Source of the DNA: Welwitschia mirabilis
Lineage: Eukaryota; Gnetophyta; Gnetopsida; Welwitschiales
Direction of reading: 5' to 3'
Length of the DNA: 37,187 nt
Assembly (NCBI GenBank): GCA_051453625.1
Contig: JBOZIK010000001.1
Location: 26,963,563 to 27,000,749 of the forward strand
In this document: positions 12,031 to 22,054 of the stretch, piece by piece
Layout: each line of letters opens with the position of its first letter
Numbering within the stretch: the first letter of the stretch is position 1
The notes under the pieces: generated by a model
The model's database searches: none
What the model was told of the DNA's origin: nothing
What the model saw: only the letters and a program-made list of their open reading frames with translations
Translations under genes and position numbers: made by a program

Positions 12031-12460
12031 AATATTTTGAACAAGGTCAGGTATAAGAATAAGGCATGTAAGATCATCATAGACAATGAGAGAACTGATA
12101 AGCTAATTTTTAGGAAAATGGTTCAAATGTTATAGTTGAAAACCAAATTACATCTTAATCCTTACAATAATACATGGTTAAGAAAGGGATGTCATATTTA
12201 CTATTTGATAATAATGTTTGTTTAGCTCTAATATTATAAATTTCTATAATAGGATAGATATGATGCTATACTTATGGATGCATATAATTAATTATTAGCA
12301 AGTCCTTTAAAATCTAATAGAAACTATGTATTTTTTGAAAAGAAGAATACATGCATAATGATAAATCTAAATGAAAGGATGTTTGAGATATTACCTATAG
12401 AACTAGAGAAGTTAGAGAGGACTATGGTAGTTTTTGTTTTAAATGAAAGGTAGATTATGT
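12031..12460 (+). pseudogene. Ty3/gypsy aspartic protease remnant
   Basis: Retrotransposon protease domain. ACKIIIDNERTDKLI (from about 12064) aligns with the catalytic segment that normally reads I-I-D-x-G-S/A-x-x-N-L; the D remains but the glycine is lost. Next come a segment like L-x-L-x-x-x-x-H-P-x-P-Y-x-x-x-W-x-x-K-G (LHLNPYNNTWLRKG after an internal stop) and YDAILMDAYN at about 12260, equivalent to the C-terminal V-x-x-M-D-A-x-x-x-L-L-G-R-P-W motif. Stops at 12097 and elsewhere show decay. It sits between gag and RT as expected. Confidence 0.6.
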
Positions 12461-12739
12461 AAGAAGTGAAAAATAATGGTGATGGCATTGTAGTCCTTCT
12501 AAAGTTTTTAGGGAGGAATAAAAAATGCATGACCTAAAGGAGGTAAATAAAGTTTTGGAACTTTAAATGATATATTTACTAATGATTTACCATGTGTTTT
12601 ATCTCTAGCTCCAAGTATTAGGGATCTAATTGACATGGTTTTTAGTTCTTATCTTTTTAACATAACAATAAACTAGATGAATCTAAAAGAAAGACAAAAT
12701 TAGTAGATAAGTGTTATGGTTGTTGGATAATGGATTGAT

Positions 12740-13218
12740 TAGAAATTTCTTATCTTCATGCTTTGTTCTATTGTTGTAATAGAAAAAAAGGATTGTATAA
12801 ATATATACATATGTATGACCTCTAAAGCCATTAGTAACATAATAATAGGATATTTCTTTTTTATACCTAGAAGAGATGATATTCTAGATAGGATATGTGC
12901 ATGTATGTTTATCAAGATAGATTTAAAGAGTGGGCATTACCAAATGAGTATTAGTAAAGGTGATGAATCACTTAAAATTTCACATAGATTATATGAATGA
13001 TTGATAATGTATTTTGATTTAAACTAAACTAAGTATTTATATGAATTTAATGATAGACATTATTAAGAATTTTCTTGGAAGATTTATTATTATGTTCATA
13101 GATAATATTTTGATGTATAGCAAAATCATGTTGAAATATAGGGTGCATTTAGGAAGAGTCCTTTATAAGATTAAGAAAGGGATGTTATAAGTATACAACA
13201 AGAAGTTTACTTTTACAA
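12740..13218 (+). pseudogene. Ty3/gypsy reverse transcriptase remnant
   Basis: From 12840, residues such as IIGYFFFIPRRDDILD and FIKIDLKSGHYQMSI match RT motifs around motif A (F-S-K-I-D-L-R-S-G-Y-H-Q). After a frameshift the polypeptide continues with FIDNILMYSK near 13095, the position of the catalytic F-D-D-I-L-V-Y-S motif; the second catalytic Asp is Asn, so the enzyme is dead. The sequence then runs into the 674 N gap at 13219. RNase H and integrase are not seen; they may lie in the gap or be lost. Confidence 0.75.
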
Positions 13219-13892
13219 NNNNNNNNNNNNNNNNNNNNNNNNNNNNNNNNNNNNNNNNNNNNNNNNNNNNNNNNNNNNNNNNNNNNNNNNNNNNNNNNNN
13301 NNNNNNNNNNNNNNNNNNNNNNNNNNNNNNNNNNNNNNNNNNNNNNNNNNNNNNNNNNNNNNNNNNNNNNNNNNNNNNNNNNNNNNNNNNNNNNNNNNNN
13401 NNNNNNNNNNNNNNNNNNNNNNNNNNNNNNNNNNNNNNNNNNNNNNNNNNNNNNNNNNNNNNNNNNNNNNNNNNNNNNNNNNNNNNNNNNNNNNNNNNNN
13501 NNNNNNNNNNNNNNNNNNNNNNNNNNNNNNNNNNNNNNNNNNNNNNNNNNNNNNNNNNNNNNNNNNNNNNNNNNNNNNNNNNNNNNNNNNNNNNNNNNNN
13601 NNNNNNNNNNNNNNNNNNNNNNNNNNNNNNNNNNNNNNNNNNNNNNNNNNNNNNNNNNNNNNNNNNNNNNNNNNNNNNNNNNNNNNNNNNNNNNNNNNNN
13701 NNNNNNNNNNNNNNNNNNNNNNNNNNNNNNNNNNNNNNNNNNNNNNNNNNNNNNNNNNNNNNNNNNNNNNNNNNNNNNNNNNNNNNNNNNNNNNNNNNNN
13801 NNNNNNNNNNNNNNNNNNNNNNNNNNNNNNNNNNNNNNNNNNNNNNNNNNNNNNNNNNNNNNNNNNNNNNNNNNNNNNNNNNNNNNNNNNNN

Positions 13893-13954
13893 CTTCCCAA
13901 CCCCAACCGCCCCACCCCTCCGCCCCCCCCCCCCCCTCCCTCCAACCAAAAAAA
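13893..13954. repeat. C-rich / A-rich low-complexity tract (G-rich on minus strand)
   Basis: A run of C-rich sequence with a 14-15 C homopolymer ends in an A run. On the minus strand it has at least four runs of three or more G with short spacers, so it could form a G-quadruplex. It borders the 674 N gap, so part may reflect assembly difficulty. Confidence 0.6.
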
Positions 13955-13963
13955 AAAAGACTA

Positions 13964-14720
13964 AAAAAAAGAAAATAAATTTGTAATATTTATTTCTACT
14001 TTTAAGACATATGATTTTAGTTTTATCAATTCTTATTCTCAAATGTAAGTAATTATAAAATTCATCAAAAGTATGAATAATCTCTTTCATACCTCTTTTA
14101 TTTGCAAAACTCAATGTGGTGTCCTCTACATAAAAAAGAAGATTTAGTAGGAAATTAGCTATCTTAAAAAAGTGATTTATAATCATACCATATATCCATT
14201 CTTTCAAATTGTTAGTAAAAGATTCAAATAACATAGTAGAAATAGGACATCCTTATTTTACTATAATTCTTATCAAAATCTCAAATGACTCTTTCAAATC
14301 TAATGATAATATATTTCTATAATATGTAAATGCCAAGAACAAATGTTTTTCTATAATATTTAGGCATACCTATACTAAATAGATGCTACCATACTCTATT
14401 TTAATTGAGTAAATAATAGGCCTTTGAGAAATCAAAATCATAAATAAAATCCTTATTTCTAGGTTTCTTCATAGAATTCAAGCAGTAAGGAAGAGTGACT
14501 AAGTTATTAATGGTAGAATGATGTTATTAAAAGGTTTCAAACGAAATTACTCTTATTTTATTTTTCTCTCTATACTTGCAAACTCTTCTTTTCAATATAG
14601 TTCCCAAAATTTTAAAAATAATATTATTGATGATAATGAGGTTATAATTAGATAGAGCTAGTATATTAAATTTTTGAAAGAAAATCATATAAACCTTCAT
14701 AAAAACTCTCATTTATTTTG
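13964..14720 (-). pseudogene. LINE (non-LTR retrotransposon) reverse transcriptase remnant
   Basis: RT domain of a LINE ORF2, read right to left with frameshifts. NILALSNYNLIIINNIIFKI (about 14660-14590) corresponds to the L-S-N-Y-R-P-I-x-x-x-N-x-x-Y-K-I motif. YDFDFSKAYYLLN (about 14440) is motif A (D-F-x-K-A-Y-D). MPKYYRKTF and GCPIS-TMLFES follow. FYVEDTTLSFANKRGMKEII (about 14135-14075) is the Y-A-D-D block with the catalytic AD changed to VE, then a thumb-like IRIDKTKIICLK. The mutated catalytic block and several stops show it is inactive. The 3' side is cut off near 13960 by low-complexity DNA. Confidence 0.75.
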
Positions 14721-15677
14721 TTTTATTTTAGTTCGTAGATAAATTTTTTTTCTTATTTAAGAAAATCTACATAAATATCAAAGCTATTCATTGCTTTATC
14801 AGTATTAAGTTTTTCAATACTTACCATAATGTTCTAAAATGTTATCTATATGCTTAAACATAAAAATGATGTATACTTTTCTTTTTCCTTATATCGAAAA
14901 ATATTTTTTAAGAATAATTTAATTTACTTAAAGGAATATTTAAATTGCTCTTTCTTATGATTCTAAAATAACCCCCACATCTATTTTTGGTTTATTTTTA
15001 ATCATTTAAACAAATTAAGCTTGTTACTCTTTTATAGATACATATTTCTTATTTCAAATTAACATCTTATAAGATTTTATTATTATCTTTTGTATTCATA
15101 CATTTTCTTGTGTATCCTTAATTTAGTATTTTGATATTATTCATCAAATTGTTTTGGATCGACTCGTCTTTCTTGATGTCTAGCCACTTCTTTGAAAACC
15201 TATAAAAGAGTTTTAAAATATCTTAATTGTTACTTTGACTATTCAACTCTTCTTCATGTCATTACATTACAAGTCTTTTCAATGTTATTTGATTCTTTGA
15301 AGGATCCTAAATTTTTACCTTTGTAAATTTTCAAGACATTTCTAATAGTAAAATCTAAAATTTGATGTTTGTATTTAGCTAACGCAATACAAAATTTAAA
15401 TCTTAAATCAGGAACACTTCATGTATTAGTCAAAAGAAAATAAATGCAAGAATTTACTTGATGTTCTATAATAGTAAACAAGTCTAACTTTGAAAAAGTT
15501 TCCATACCATAAGAATAAGAAGATACGTATACTAGTATAATAGAAGAAACATTTTATTTTCTCTTATACTAAAATACTAATATTATAAAGATAAATCTTA
15601 ATTACCAATAATATAATCATATCTTTAATAATTACCTTCGATTTACTTCAACATGTTAACTTACCTTTTACCAATTC
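14721..15677 (-). pseudogene. LINE ORF2 middle region, decayed
   Basis: Between the RT and endonuclease remnants. On the minus strand, near 15630-15610, YDYIIGN-stop-DLSL resembles the I-I-x-G-D-x-N segment of an APE-type endonuclease; frames then break repeatedly. FKEVARHQERRVDPKQ near 15190 may be linker sequence. Much of the rest has no recognisable motif. Confidence 0.45.
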
Positions 15678-15872
15678 TTTTTTTTTAAAGGGAATTCTAG
15701 GTAGATAGTATGTATCACATAATGCCCCATGATAGTAGGGTCTATGCAAACTTACAATGATAATTAATAAAGAACAACATTTCATTAGTCCCCCTACCTT
15801 TGTAGGAATTTGAAACTAGGACCTTAGGTTCATATGTTCCTTAACCTTACTAATAGGGTAAGCTGTCTTTAA
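15678..15872 (-). mobile_element. tRNA-derived SINE inserted in the LINE
   Basis: About 195 bp on the minus strand. Near its 5' end are an A-box-like stretch (TTAGTAAGGTTAAGG) and the B-box-like TTTCAAATTCC (15815-15805; consensus GGTTCRANTCC) within 'GGTCCTAGTTTCAAATTCC'. It ends in an A run (15686-15678). A 16 bp target-site duplication with two mismatches flanks it: TACCTTTTACCAATTC at 15662-15677 and TACCTTTTAATAATTC at 15873-15888. The pol III-like boxes, A tail and long duplication are all expected for a SINE moved by a LINE. The LINE endonuclease remnant continues on both sides. Confidence 0.75.
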
Positions 15873-15888
15873 TACCTTTTAATAATTC

Positions 15889-16300
15889 TTTCATTCAAAT
15901 CTTTTAAAGAGAAGGATCATCATATATAGTTTAAAATAATAGAAACATAAATAAAATTCTCTAGAGAAATGGGATAATTTTAAGCCAAATAAATTATTTA
16001 TTCTTAGTAATAAGAATAATATCAATGAAAGTTTTTTAATACTATTTATAACAATGCAAGTAATTCCATCAAAATATCTATCTCTTCTGCTTTCTTTATG
16101 CTTAAAAATAGAAAATGTGAAAAATTTTGGATTATGAAATTCTTCTAGATATTAATATTTACATGTTTTAACAAAACTAAAGAGATCACAATCATTTAAA
16201 AAAAATAATTAATAGTGTCTAAAGTTCTTAGCTTATTTACAAAGTTGTAATTAATAATAAGAGAGCCATAATGCAAGAATTTGATACATTTTTTGGAATT
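15889..16300 (-). pseudogene. LINE apurinic-type endonuclease remnant
   Basis: On the minus strand, segments such as NDCDLFSFVKTC (about 16200), then DGITCIVINSIK and LKLSHFSREFYLCFYYFK match the layout of an APE-like LINE endonuclease: x-C-D-I-x-x-x-x-E-T, then G-G-I-x-x-x-x-x, then W-x-x-I and a Y-x-x-P-like strand. The usual Glu of the E-T motif appears as Lys. This is the 5' side of the same LINE whose RT lies at 13964-14720. Confidence 0.55.
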
Positions 16301-16798
16301 CTTTTTTTGCTAATCACTATTACATTTTTCTATTTAAAATGTAAATTTTATTTTTTCTTTAAAATAATTTACTTTTTTTCATTCTTCTTCTTCTTTCTAC
16401 TAAATTTCATTTTCATGATATCTTAGTAACCCATAATTGTTTTACCTTGTAAGCTACTTTGATGAATCCATACACAGTTTTCAAATTGTAGATGTTCAAA
16501 TTTGATAAGAATATGCTAAGGTTTTGAATCTTTTCTTCCCATTAAATATATCACTATAATTTGTTGATCTAGAATGAACATCTTATTTTGAATGAATTCT
16601 AACATTTTTATGGATAAATCTTATTATTATTTTTTTATAATATCTATAATAAAAAACTTAAGAGCCTTTTCCTTCTTCTCCTCTTATTTTCTTTTTGCTA
16701 AAGAGCCTCATAAATTAGAATCTTTATATCATCTTTTTCTTTATGTTCAAACATTTTTCTCTTTCAGTCTAATCTAGAAAGTATTTCTTAGATATTAT
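16301..16798. other. T-rich DNA upstream of the LINE, nothing firm
   Basis: The LINE 5' region may extend into this stretch on the minus strand, but no reliable motif could be read. The open frame at 16592-16777 is an AT-driven accident. Confidence 0.35.
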
Positions 16799-18296
16799 TG
16801 TTAACATGTAAAAATTCACATTTGTATCAAATGTTTTAGGCCAGTTTATTATAAATGAAGATATTAATTAAATTATTTTAATCATAAATTATGTCTTCTA
16901 TTATTTTTAAAATAAAATTTCATATTACACTTTTCTCCATGATAACTACAGATCTTTAGTCATGTTTAGGAATGCATCGTGGAAGATGGACATAATTTCG
17001 CATAAAATAATGATAGCAATGGAGATGTAAGGTAGTGACATGTAGTAGTAGTATTTGAAGACATGTGGAAGAGATATATGGAGGTAACATTGGAGACATG
17101 TGGTAATAGCACTAGTTGGTAGAGGAATATGACTCCAAAGGATAGGTGTTAAATTCATCATGATGAAGATTCCACCTAATCTACAAGATGATCTTCACCA
17201 ATACTATAAGACAATCTTGATAAAATGCTAAATGATAAAGATTCTACCTAATGCTAGAGGATAGAATATTATCTACATAATGCTTTAAGATAACCTCTAC
17301 CAAATGCTAAATGATAAAGATTCTACATAATGCTATAGGACAAAATCTCATCTATCTAATACTACAAGGTAACATCCACCAAATGCTATAAGATATAATC
17401 TTATCTGCCTTATACTAAATGATGAAGATTCTACCTAATTCTGTAAGCCAAAATCTTGTAACTAGCCCTCATCCCCATCTGTTATTATAAGGGACTTGAA
17501 CCCTTCATTGTAATCATCTTTAATTAGCTTATCATGGGGAAGGCTTGGAGGCTTGGACATTATGGTGTTTTAACATCATTTTTTGGGGCCGAATGATCTT
17601 TGGCTAGTTAATGAATTCTTTTTCTTCTTCTCCATCACTGATGTAATGTATTTCTTTTAGTTTTAACAAATAATTCTTTGAATCCTTTAATTATTAATGC
17701 ATGATTTTGTTTAGTATTAGCAATATTTAGGTAGAAGTAGTCATTAAAGTAGGTTTTATCTTTCATCATTAATTCAGAGTAAAAGGGTATTACCAATTTT
17801 TAGGTGAAGCTTATTTAATTGTCAAGTTTTTTAAAATTGTGTGAATTAAAGTTACTTTTGTGATTTATAGTTCTTATTATTTGACGGATCTTTTGCACTT
17901 AGGTTCATACTTTTCATGCTTACATAGGATTGCAAAATATTGAGAGGACTTGATAACTTACCAACTCTTATGTGGTGGATGAGATTATGCCTTCATGCTG
18001 AGCATTAATGACATGACAATTTAAATTCATGTTCTAGGATATAAGAATCTTTGGAGTAAAGGAGGAGATAGAGAGTTGGATAAATCAACATATTGTTAGA
18101 GCATTTATGTTGCCTTGTGTTGCTGATTAATGATAACTTTTTTTCTCTTAACTTTTTAATTTTTAGTTTGTTTGAGTTTTATTACAAGTTAGATTAATTT
18201 TGTTTCTTTTGATTAATTTACCTCCTACATCCCTACAGAAGAATGATACTAAGTGTTTTACTTAGTTTAAATTTGGACATTGTACTACAACTAACA
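16799..18296 (+). repeat. 5' LTR of Athila-like non-autonomous element
   Basis: 1498 bp, starts TGTTAACATGTAAAAATT and ends ACTAACA. Collinear over its whole length with 22055-23732. It is followed three bases later by a primer-binding site at 18301-18318. U3 contains a tandem array of 79 bp units at 17223-17459. The TATA position (about 17485) reads TTATAAGGG, degraded relative to the 3' copy. Confidence 0.85.
17223..17459 (+). repeat. 79 bp tandem repeat within the LTR
   Basis: Units at 17223-17301 and 17302-17380 are each exactly 79 bp and begin AAATGCTAAATGATAAAG; a third, diverged unit starts at 17381. Each unit is itself built of about three ~26 bp sub-units based on 'aatgctanaagataa...tctacct'. 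The counterpart in the 3' LTR lies at about 22475-22700. Confidence 0.75.
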
Positions 18297-18300
18297 TATT

Positions 18301-18318
18301 TTGGTGCCATTATCAAGG
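18301..18318 (+). promoter_or_regulatory. Primer-binding site of the Athila-like element
   Basis: TTGGTGCCATTATCAAGG immediately downstream of the 5' LTR differs from the Athila/Tat-type TTGGCGCCGTTGCCGGGG almost only by C-to-T and G-to-A changes. It fixes the element on the plus strand. Confidence 0.75.
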
Positions 18319-19179
18319 ATATATTGGCAGAATAATTTTTTTAAGAGCACATAATTATTTTTCTTATAATTTTTAGATAGATTTTATTTTTCCAGTGGTA
18401 TGTACTACTCTCTTTAGCTTTTTTTAGTATGATTTTTCTTTCCTTCTAGTGGTAAGTATTGGTCCATTTTGAGTAATACCTGAAATAGTCCAAATTGTTA
18501 ACTTTTTTTTATCTTTATAACATTTGAAAGTTCATTTTTATATCTGATATTTTACGTTGCAGGTCTAATTACTTTCCTGCAAGTGCAACCAAATATTATA
18601 TTGTGAATATTAAATTAAAATCAAACTCTAATGATTTGTGTATTCTATGTGTTTCTGATTTCTATAACTTCTTTATACATTTTTCATTTGTGCTAGTTTA
18701 TATTTCTATTAAGAATTTTAAGAAAAATTAAAAATATAAGGTTTATTTTCCTAGGTTTTAAAAATTTAAGTTTCAGATGTTTTTGGATTTTTGTTATATT
18801 TTCTTAAATCCTGTAACTAGAACCACTTTGCACTATTATAAAACCAACCTTTTTTTTTGCTTGATTATCTTTGCTCAATTAAACTAGTGCTACTACTTTC
18901 CTTGACTGATGTCATTGGCATATCTGCTCCAAAACCTCTAAAACTTTAATCAAACCTTTCTATGACCTCTTTGATCCATTTCAACTTGTAGGCCTTCTTT
19001 GAAACTATGAAAAACCTAAAAAGGAGAATCTTTAACCAAAATCATGAACTATTTTCTTAGACCTTAACCATGAGTTAGGCCCTAAATCCATTGCAAATAG
19101 CTTCAATCTTAAACTTGTCTATTCCTATATTTTTTAGATTGATAATTAACTAATCGTAGAGATCTTGTTAGACTAAAAA

Positions 19180-20270
19180 AAACTCTAGGAGATTATCTTC
19201 AATTTATTCATACCAATCACACCCCTAGATACTTTTGATATTAGACAAACCCTTAAAGAGTATGCTCAATGTTCTTTGTACATAGATCAAACTCCTTACA
19301 ACTTGAAATTTGAAAATCTTTATCATGAACTAAGAGAGTTTAATTCCACTTCTTTCTTCATCCCTCATGATTCTTATCCTTTGACTTCATATTTATCGTC
19401 CTTTGATCTTTACCCTTCATCTCCATTTTGATATTCTTCATCTCCTAAAAATTAACAAACCTCTTCGAATTCCTTATAATACATCCTTGTGAGATTCATA
19501 AAAGCTCAAATGCAAAAAAATGAAAGGTTTGAGCAAACAAACCAAATACTTGAGTGAGATATCCAATAGTTTGAGCAAGATATCCAATAATTAATTCAAG
19601 TCACTACTTAAATCCTTAAAACTTTAGAAGAAAAAAATATTCCTACATTCCATGAACTTACAAGCTTAAAAAACCTTGAAGGATTAATAAAACTAAAAGT
19701 GACAATATCCAAACCTTATTCATTAGGAATAAGGAAGAAAACTATGAAGAAACTAATGATGACATCTAAGAGGACCTTGAGTTTAGACATCACTTAGAGA
19801 GTGAATAGTTACATAAATGTTTAGAGTAGGATTAACCACTTCAAAAAATGATGCTTAATTCGTAGTAAGTGAGCAAACATTTGATATAGAAAAAAAATTG
19901 AATGCTACACAATAAAGGACAAATCAATGAGTGACATGGACAACAATGGAATTGAACCTATTCTTGAGCCTTAACCAATGTCGCCTATGTAACCTTATGA
20001 GGAAGAATCCCTTAGTAATCTTAATGATAAAGAAAACATTAACCAAGAGCCATTTTAAGGTTCATCCTTTAAAAAATCTTTTTCTTAACAACCCCTTAAA
20101 CTAATAATAACATTCTCATCTATAACTTCTAAGTAAGACTTAAACCTTAATGATAAAAACAAACCTACAACTCTATAACCATCTTCTAATACTTCTTTCA
20201 ATGATTATTCATCTTTAATGATTTCCACTTCATCTTTGCCTTCATCTAAAATTTACCTCTTTTTGAATTA
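19180..20270 (+). pseudogene. Possible gag-like remnant of the Athila-like element
   Basis: Fragmented coding-like stretch in the gag position. Readable pieces include DTFDIRQTLKEYAQC, LKFENLYHELREFNS, a KAQMQKNERFEQTNQ-like heptad stretch with repeated FEQ/IQ blocks suggesting a coiled coil, and KTLEEKNIPTFHELTSLKNL. No zinc knuckle or protease follows. Identification as gag rests mainly on position, so it is tentative. Confidence 0.35.
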
Positions 20271-22043
20271 TTGAGTAAATAGGAATAGCCCAAGGGTTAA
20301 AATTTTTTTAATTTTGAATAAATTAATTTTACTACTAGTGTTAATGTTCTTTTTATTTTTCTAGATTCATGTATAAATATTTATAGGGATTTGATGTCCT
20401 CTTTGAATGTGTTTTATAATTCTTATTTATCATTCAACATGGACTTATTATTTTAAACCTTCAAATTTACAATACCTTGGAAAAGTCCTTGAAATTTTTT
20501 TTATTTCTTTGTATGCATTTATATTAGATTTTTCTTTTAAAATAGATTTTCATTTTAGAACAGGTTTTGGTTTAAAAAAAATGCTTAAAATTTTGTATTT
20601 GATGCCATTTTACACTTAAAACTATCTAAACAATTCCACTTATATAATCACCATCTTAAACATTTTTAGGTAGGAAACCCAAAATTTCATCCACACCATC
20701 GAATAAACAATCATCACCTTTGAGTTTGACCTCTATCCCTTTCATTTTCATTGATCTACCTCCTTAAGTTTACTAACTGCTCTTCCCTTCAATCTATCCA
20801 ATAATTCATTAGATTATATAATCTTGGTTGATGGACCTTAAGTGAATAAATATTTAATAAGTGATCACATTATTATTATTATGAATTAGATAGAATTTAA
20901 ATTTACTTATAGTTTTTCAAGGAGATGTTTTTCTTAATTTCAAGTTAACTTATTAAGATTTAGTTTTACTTAAGATCTCCTAATTGGAAAATATGGTTGA
21001 ATGAAGGTGAAATTTACTTTCATATTAAGTGAATTATTTTAAATTATTTTTATGGGGATAAGAATTATCTTGATTAGGCTAATGAGTTAATGACCCCTGT
21101 ATGTGCATAAAAATGTATTGAATATGAAAAGGTTGATTAAAAACAAAAATAAAAATATCTCCTCTCCAAAAGCAAATTATTTTATGAGTAATTAAAATTG
21201 GATTTAGTTAACTACATCAGGGCTATGGACACTCGCATGTAGTCTAGCTTTAATGATTTAATTTATAACATTCTCTACTACATGAAGGATATAAATGCTC
21301 ACTCACAATGTATTACTAACTCCTTCATAAATCAACATGTTTAACTCTCTTAAAAGGTGATTTTATAATAATGAATGCCCAATTTGATAAAGAATGCTTA
21401 AAACAAGGAACAAAGCATGATTATAGAAAAGGTAAAATCGAAATTAAAAAGGTGGAGTTTGGAGACGCTTTTTATGTCTACTTCCCTTAACTTATGTACT
21501 TTAGAATTTTTCTTAACTAATTTTTGATAACTTGCATGTTTACTTAGATAATATCTTATTTTTTTAATATTGTAATTATTTTTAAACTAAAAATAAAATT
21601 TGAGATATTTTTAATAAATGTGACCATTAACTTAGGTATTCTATCATTTGAATTTGTAGATGATGAAATTTTTGTTAGGTATTATATTTTGTTCCCTAAA
21701 CATTACATTCTAGTTTAAATCTTGCATTACATTATTTTCTGTAAACAAATTCATCATTATCATTTACTATCCATGTAATTAAATTATTCTCTAAAGCCTT
21801 CTATAAATTTTTCATCTTTTGTAAACTTTTGAGAAGAAGGTTCAATTTTGGTTAGGGAATACAACATCTCGATTTTTACTTAATTTTAATACATTTTTCA
21901 CTTTAATGCCTTAATCACATAAGATTGGTTATAAAATTTTCCAAGTTATATCATTCACATACTTGAGCACTTATAACACAAGCAATTTTCTATGTTTAAC
22001 CATTTTGTTATTAACATTTTGCTAAGGCACTAGTAAAATACTC
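20271..22043. other. Internal region of the Athila-like element without pol
   Basis: Full-length pol (PR, RT, RNase H, IN) would need several kilobases here. No such motif was found on either strand. The open frame at 20407-20619 has no recognisable motif. This makes the element non-autonomous (LARD-like). Confidence 0.5.
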
Positions 22044-22054
22044 GTTAGAGGGTC
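22044..22054 (+). promoter_or_regulatory. Polypurine tract before the 3' LTR
   Basis: GTTAGAGGGTC lies directly before the TG of the 3' LTR, in the position where plus-strand DNA synthesis is primed. It is purine-rich but short and weathered. Confidence 0.5.

Noticed and set aside
11820-12086. Minus-strand hydrophobic open frame
   Set aside because: Antisense of the gag-protease remnant region and includes N; AT-driven Leu/Ile/Phe codons mimic membrane segments.
12324-12530. Minus-strand 68-residue open frame
   Set aside because: Antisense of the plus-strand protease remnant; no motif.
13163-13945. Gly-rich open frame across the 674 N gap
   Set aside because: Created by N and a G-rich low-complexity tract; not a protein.
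16946-17161. Minus-strand open frame, similar to the one at 22211-22411
   Set aside because: Both lie at the same position in the two LTRs, so they are LTR sequence rather than a gene; the similarity comes from the LTR pair.
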